64,000 bases of DNA. Origin: Prunus persica (Eukaryota; Streptophyta; Magnoliopsida; Rosales; Rosaceae). The stretch spans positions 18,901,245 through 18,965,244 of the forward strand of contig NC_034015.1 of the NCBI RefSeq assembly GCF_000346465.2, written 5' to 3'. Positions 63,074 through 64,000 of the stretch are shown piece by piece. Numbering within the stretch: position 1 is the stretch's first letter; every line of letters starts with the position of its first letter. The notes beneath the pieces were generated by a model. It was not told the origin of the DNA. It saw nothing but the letters and a program-made list of their open reading frames with translations, and searched no databases. The translations under genes were made by a program, and so were the position numbers.

Positions 63074-64000
63074 TCACTCTGACATGACATCCTCTGATGC
63101 AGCAAGCACCTGAGCTTCCATGTCACTGCATGAATACCTAGTGGAGTAGTCCAGTGCTGAATCACCTGGACAGGATCATAATTGATTAGCATAGGGCAAT
63201 ATTAAACATGAAAATGACAGTTGATGAGGCAAGTTCGGTTCAAGATGCATTACTTTGAGAAGAGTCAATAGATGATCGGTTCAGTGATGCACTCCTGTTT
63301 AGATCTGTAATCATTGAATGAATTAATAATTAAAAAGAGAAAAAAAAAAAATTGGCAACAATAATGAACATAATCAAGGAAATTTAGCAGATTGTAAATG
63401 GTGTTGCTCATTACATAAAAACTTTGTAGCGCGTTGCATCAAGAAAAACAAAAGGAAAAAGAGAAAAGTCAAGAATGTACTTCGGTAGAATGACATCCCA
63501 TACCAGAAGATTGATGTAACCCTTTGACAGCCTCAAAATTCTTGTATGTATAGCCAACAAAACTGAGATCTTTAGGAGTCAACAACATCTGCAGAGAAAG
63601 TTAGAGGACTAGTATAAAGTACAAACCCAAAATATCTAAAGAAAAAGAATCGCATAATGGCATCAGAAAAAAATGATCAATAGTATTTAAGAAGACCAAG
63701 TTCCATTAACATCAATGACCTAGGACCCCACTATTGTATAGGAATCCATCTATAGTGAGTTCAAACCTGCCTTCCAATTTTTTACCAAATTTTACCTTTG
63801 AATAGGCCATTGAATTATGAATATGCCTTCTACAGTATGAAATACTATGTGTATGACATAAATCTTGATTTACTAAACCAATATCCCAAATGTACCCTTT
63901 TAAGATTTTACGTGGGAATAGCCATCACCAGATCATAAATTAACATTATGCCACTTTAAGTCTTTGTACTCTTTCGGCTATGAAAAGCATACCTTTCTCA
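63074..64000 (-). CDS. NDR: NDR-family AGC protein kinase, C-terminal exons only (partial)
   Basis: NDR/LATS-type kinases act with MOB proteins in cell polarity, growth and pollen function. Only the end of the gene is in the window: exons 63588-63504, 63304-63254 and 63165-63074, in consistent phase. They encode MLLTPKDLSFVGYTYKNFEA, the AGC hydrophobic motif with the phosphorylatable Thr in FVGYTYKNFE. A Ser-rich tail follows (DLNRSASLNRSSIDSSQ, DSALDYSTRYSCSDMEAQV) and ends EDVMSE. The FxxYTYKxFE motif is diagnostic of NDR kinases. The kinase domain lies beyond 64000. In Arabidopsis, AT2G19400 (same family) follows AT2G19390, matching the gene order here. Confidence 0.85.

Overview
The window is nuclear DNA of a core eudicot plant. 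Genes are intron-rich with GT-AG introns, AT-rich spacers hold retroelement remnants and simple repeats, and every recognisable protein is plant-type (class XI myosin, clade A PP2C, MAPKK, PPR, DUF4408/DUF761). The proteins and repeats remind me of a woody rosid, perhaps Rosaceae, but that is an impression and not a sequence result. One 100-N assembly gap lies at 24618-24717.

Layout: 1-1889 is spacer with a miniature inverted-repeat element (794-1266). Then come glycerophosphocholine acyltransferase (+, 1890-4641), a large myosin XI-K gene (-, 5551-19044), a broken Ty1/copia reverse-transcriptase remnant (20929-21700), a proline-rich DUF4408/DUF761 membrane protein interrupted by the gap (-, 23989-25803), a LYAR-type nucleolar zinc-finger protein (+, 28123-30186), an L18a-like small membrane protein (-, 31216-32490), and a SINE-rich spacer (34.4-35.7 kb). 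Next are cleavage factor CFIm25 (+, 35975-37448), an intronless PPR protein (-, 37835-39289), a MAPKK of the MKK1/MKK2 type (+, 41630-44342), a clade A PP2C of the ABI1/ABI2/HAB type (-, 45333-47103), a large disordered protein resembling Arabidopsis AT2G19390/AT4G29790 (-, 51074-59137), and the C-terminal exons of an NDR-family AGC kinase running off the right edge (-, 63074-64000).

Gene function and order: MKK1/MKK2 kinases and clade A PP2Cs both act in abscisic-acid, cold and salt signalling, and here they are convergent neighbours. From memory of the Arabidopsis map, MEK1/MKK1 and ABI1 are also adjacent, CFIm25 and MKK2 are adjacent, ABI2 is next to an L18a-like gene, and LYAR, AT2G19390 and an NDR kinase are consecutive. 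The right half of this window therefore looks like one ancestral block that Arabidopsis kept as several fragmented paralogous copies.

No obviously new biochemical system is visible. The observations most worth checking are the MAPKK-PP2C linkage, a GC-AG intron with a competing GT donor in the MAPKK gene, a clean 39-bp TIR element, tRNA-derived SINE-like remnants, and an unassigned pair of exon-like segments at 50.3-50.6 kb. Exon borders were read by eye from splice signals and protein homology. For GPCAT, L18a-like, LYAR, CFIm25, MKK and PP2C the exons sum to an exact open frame.
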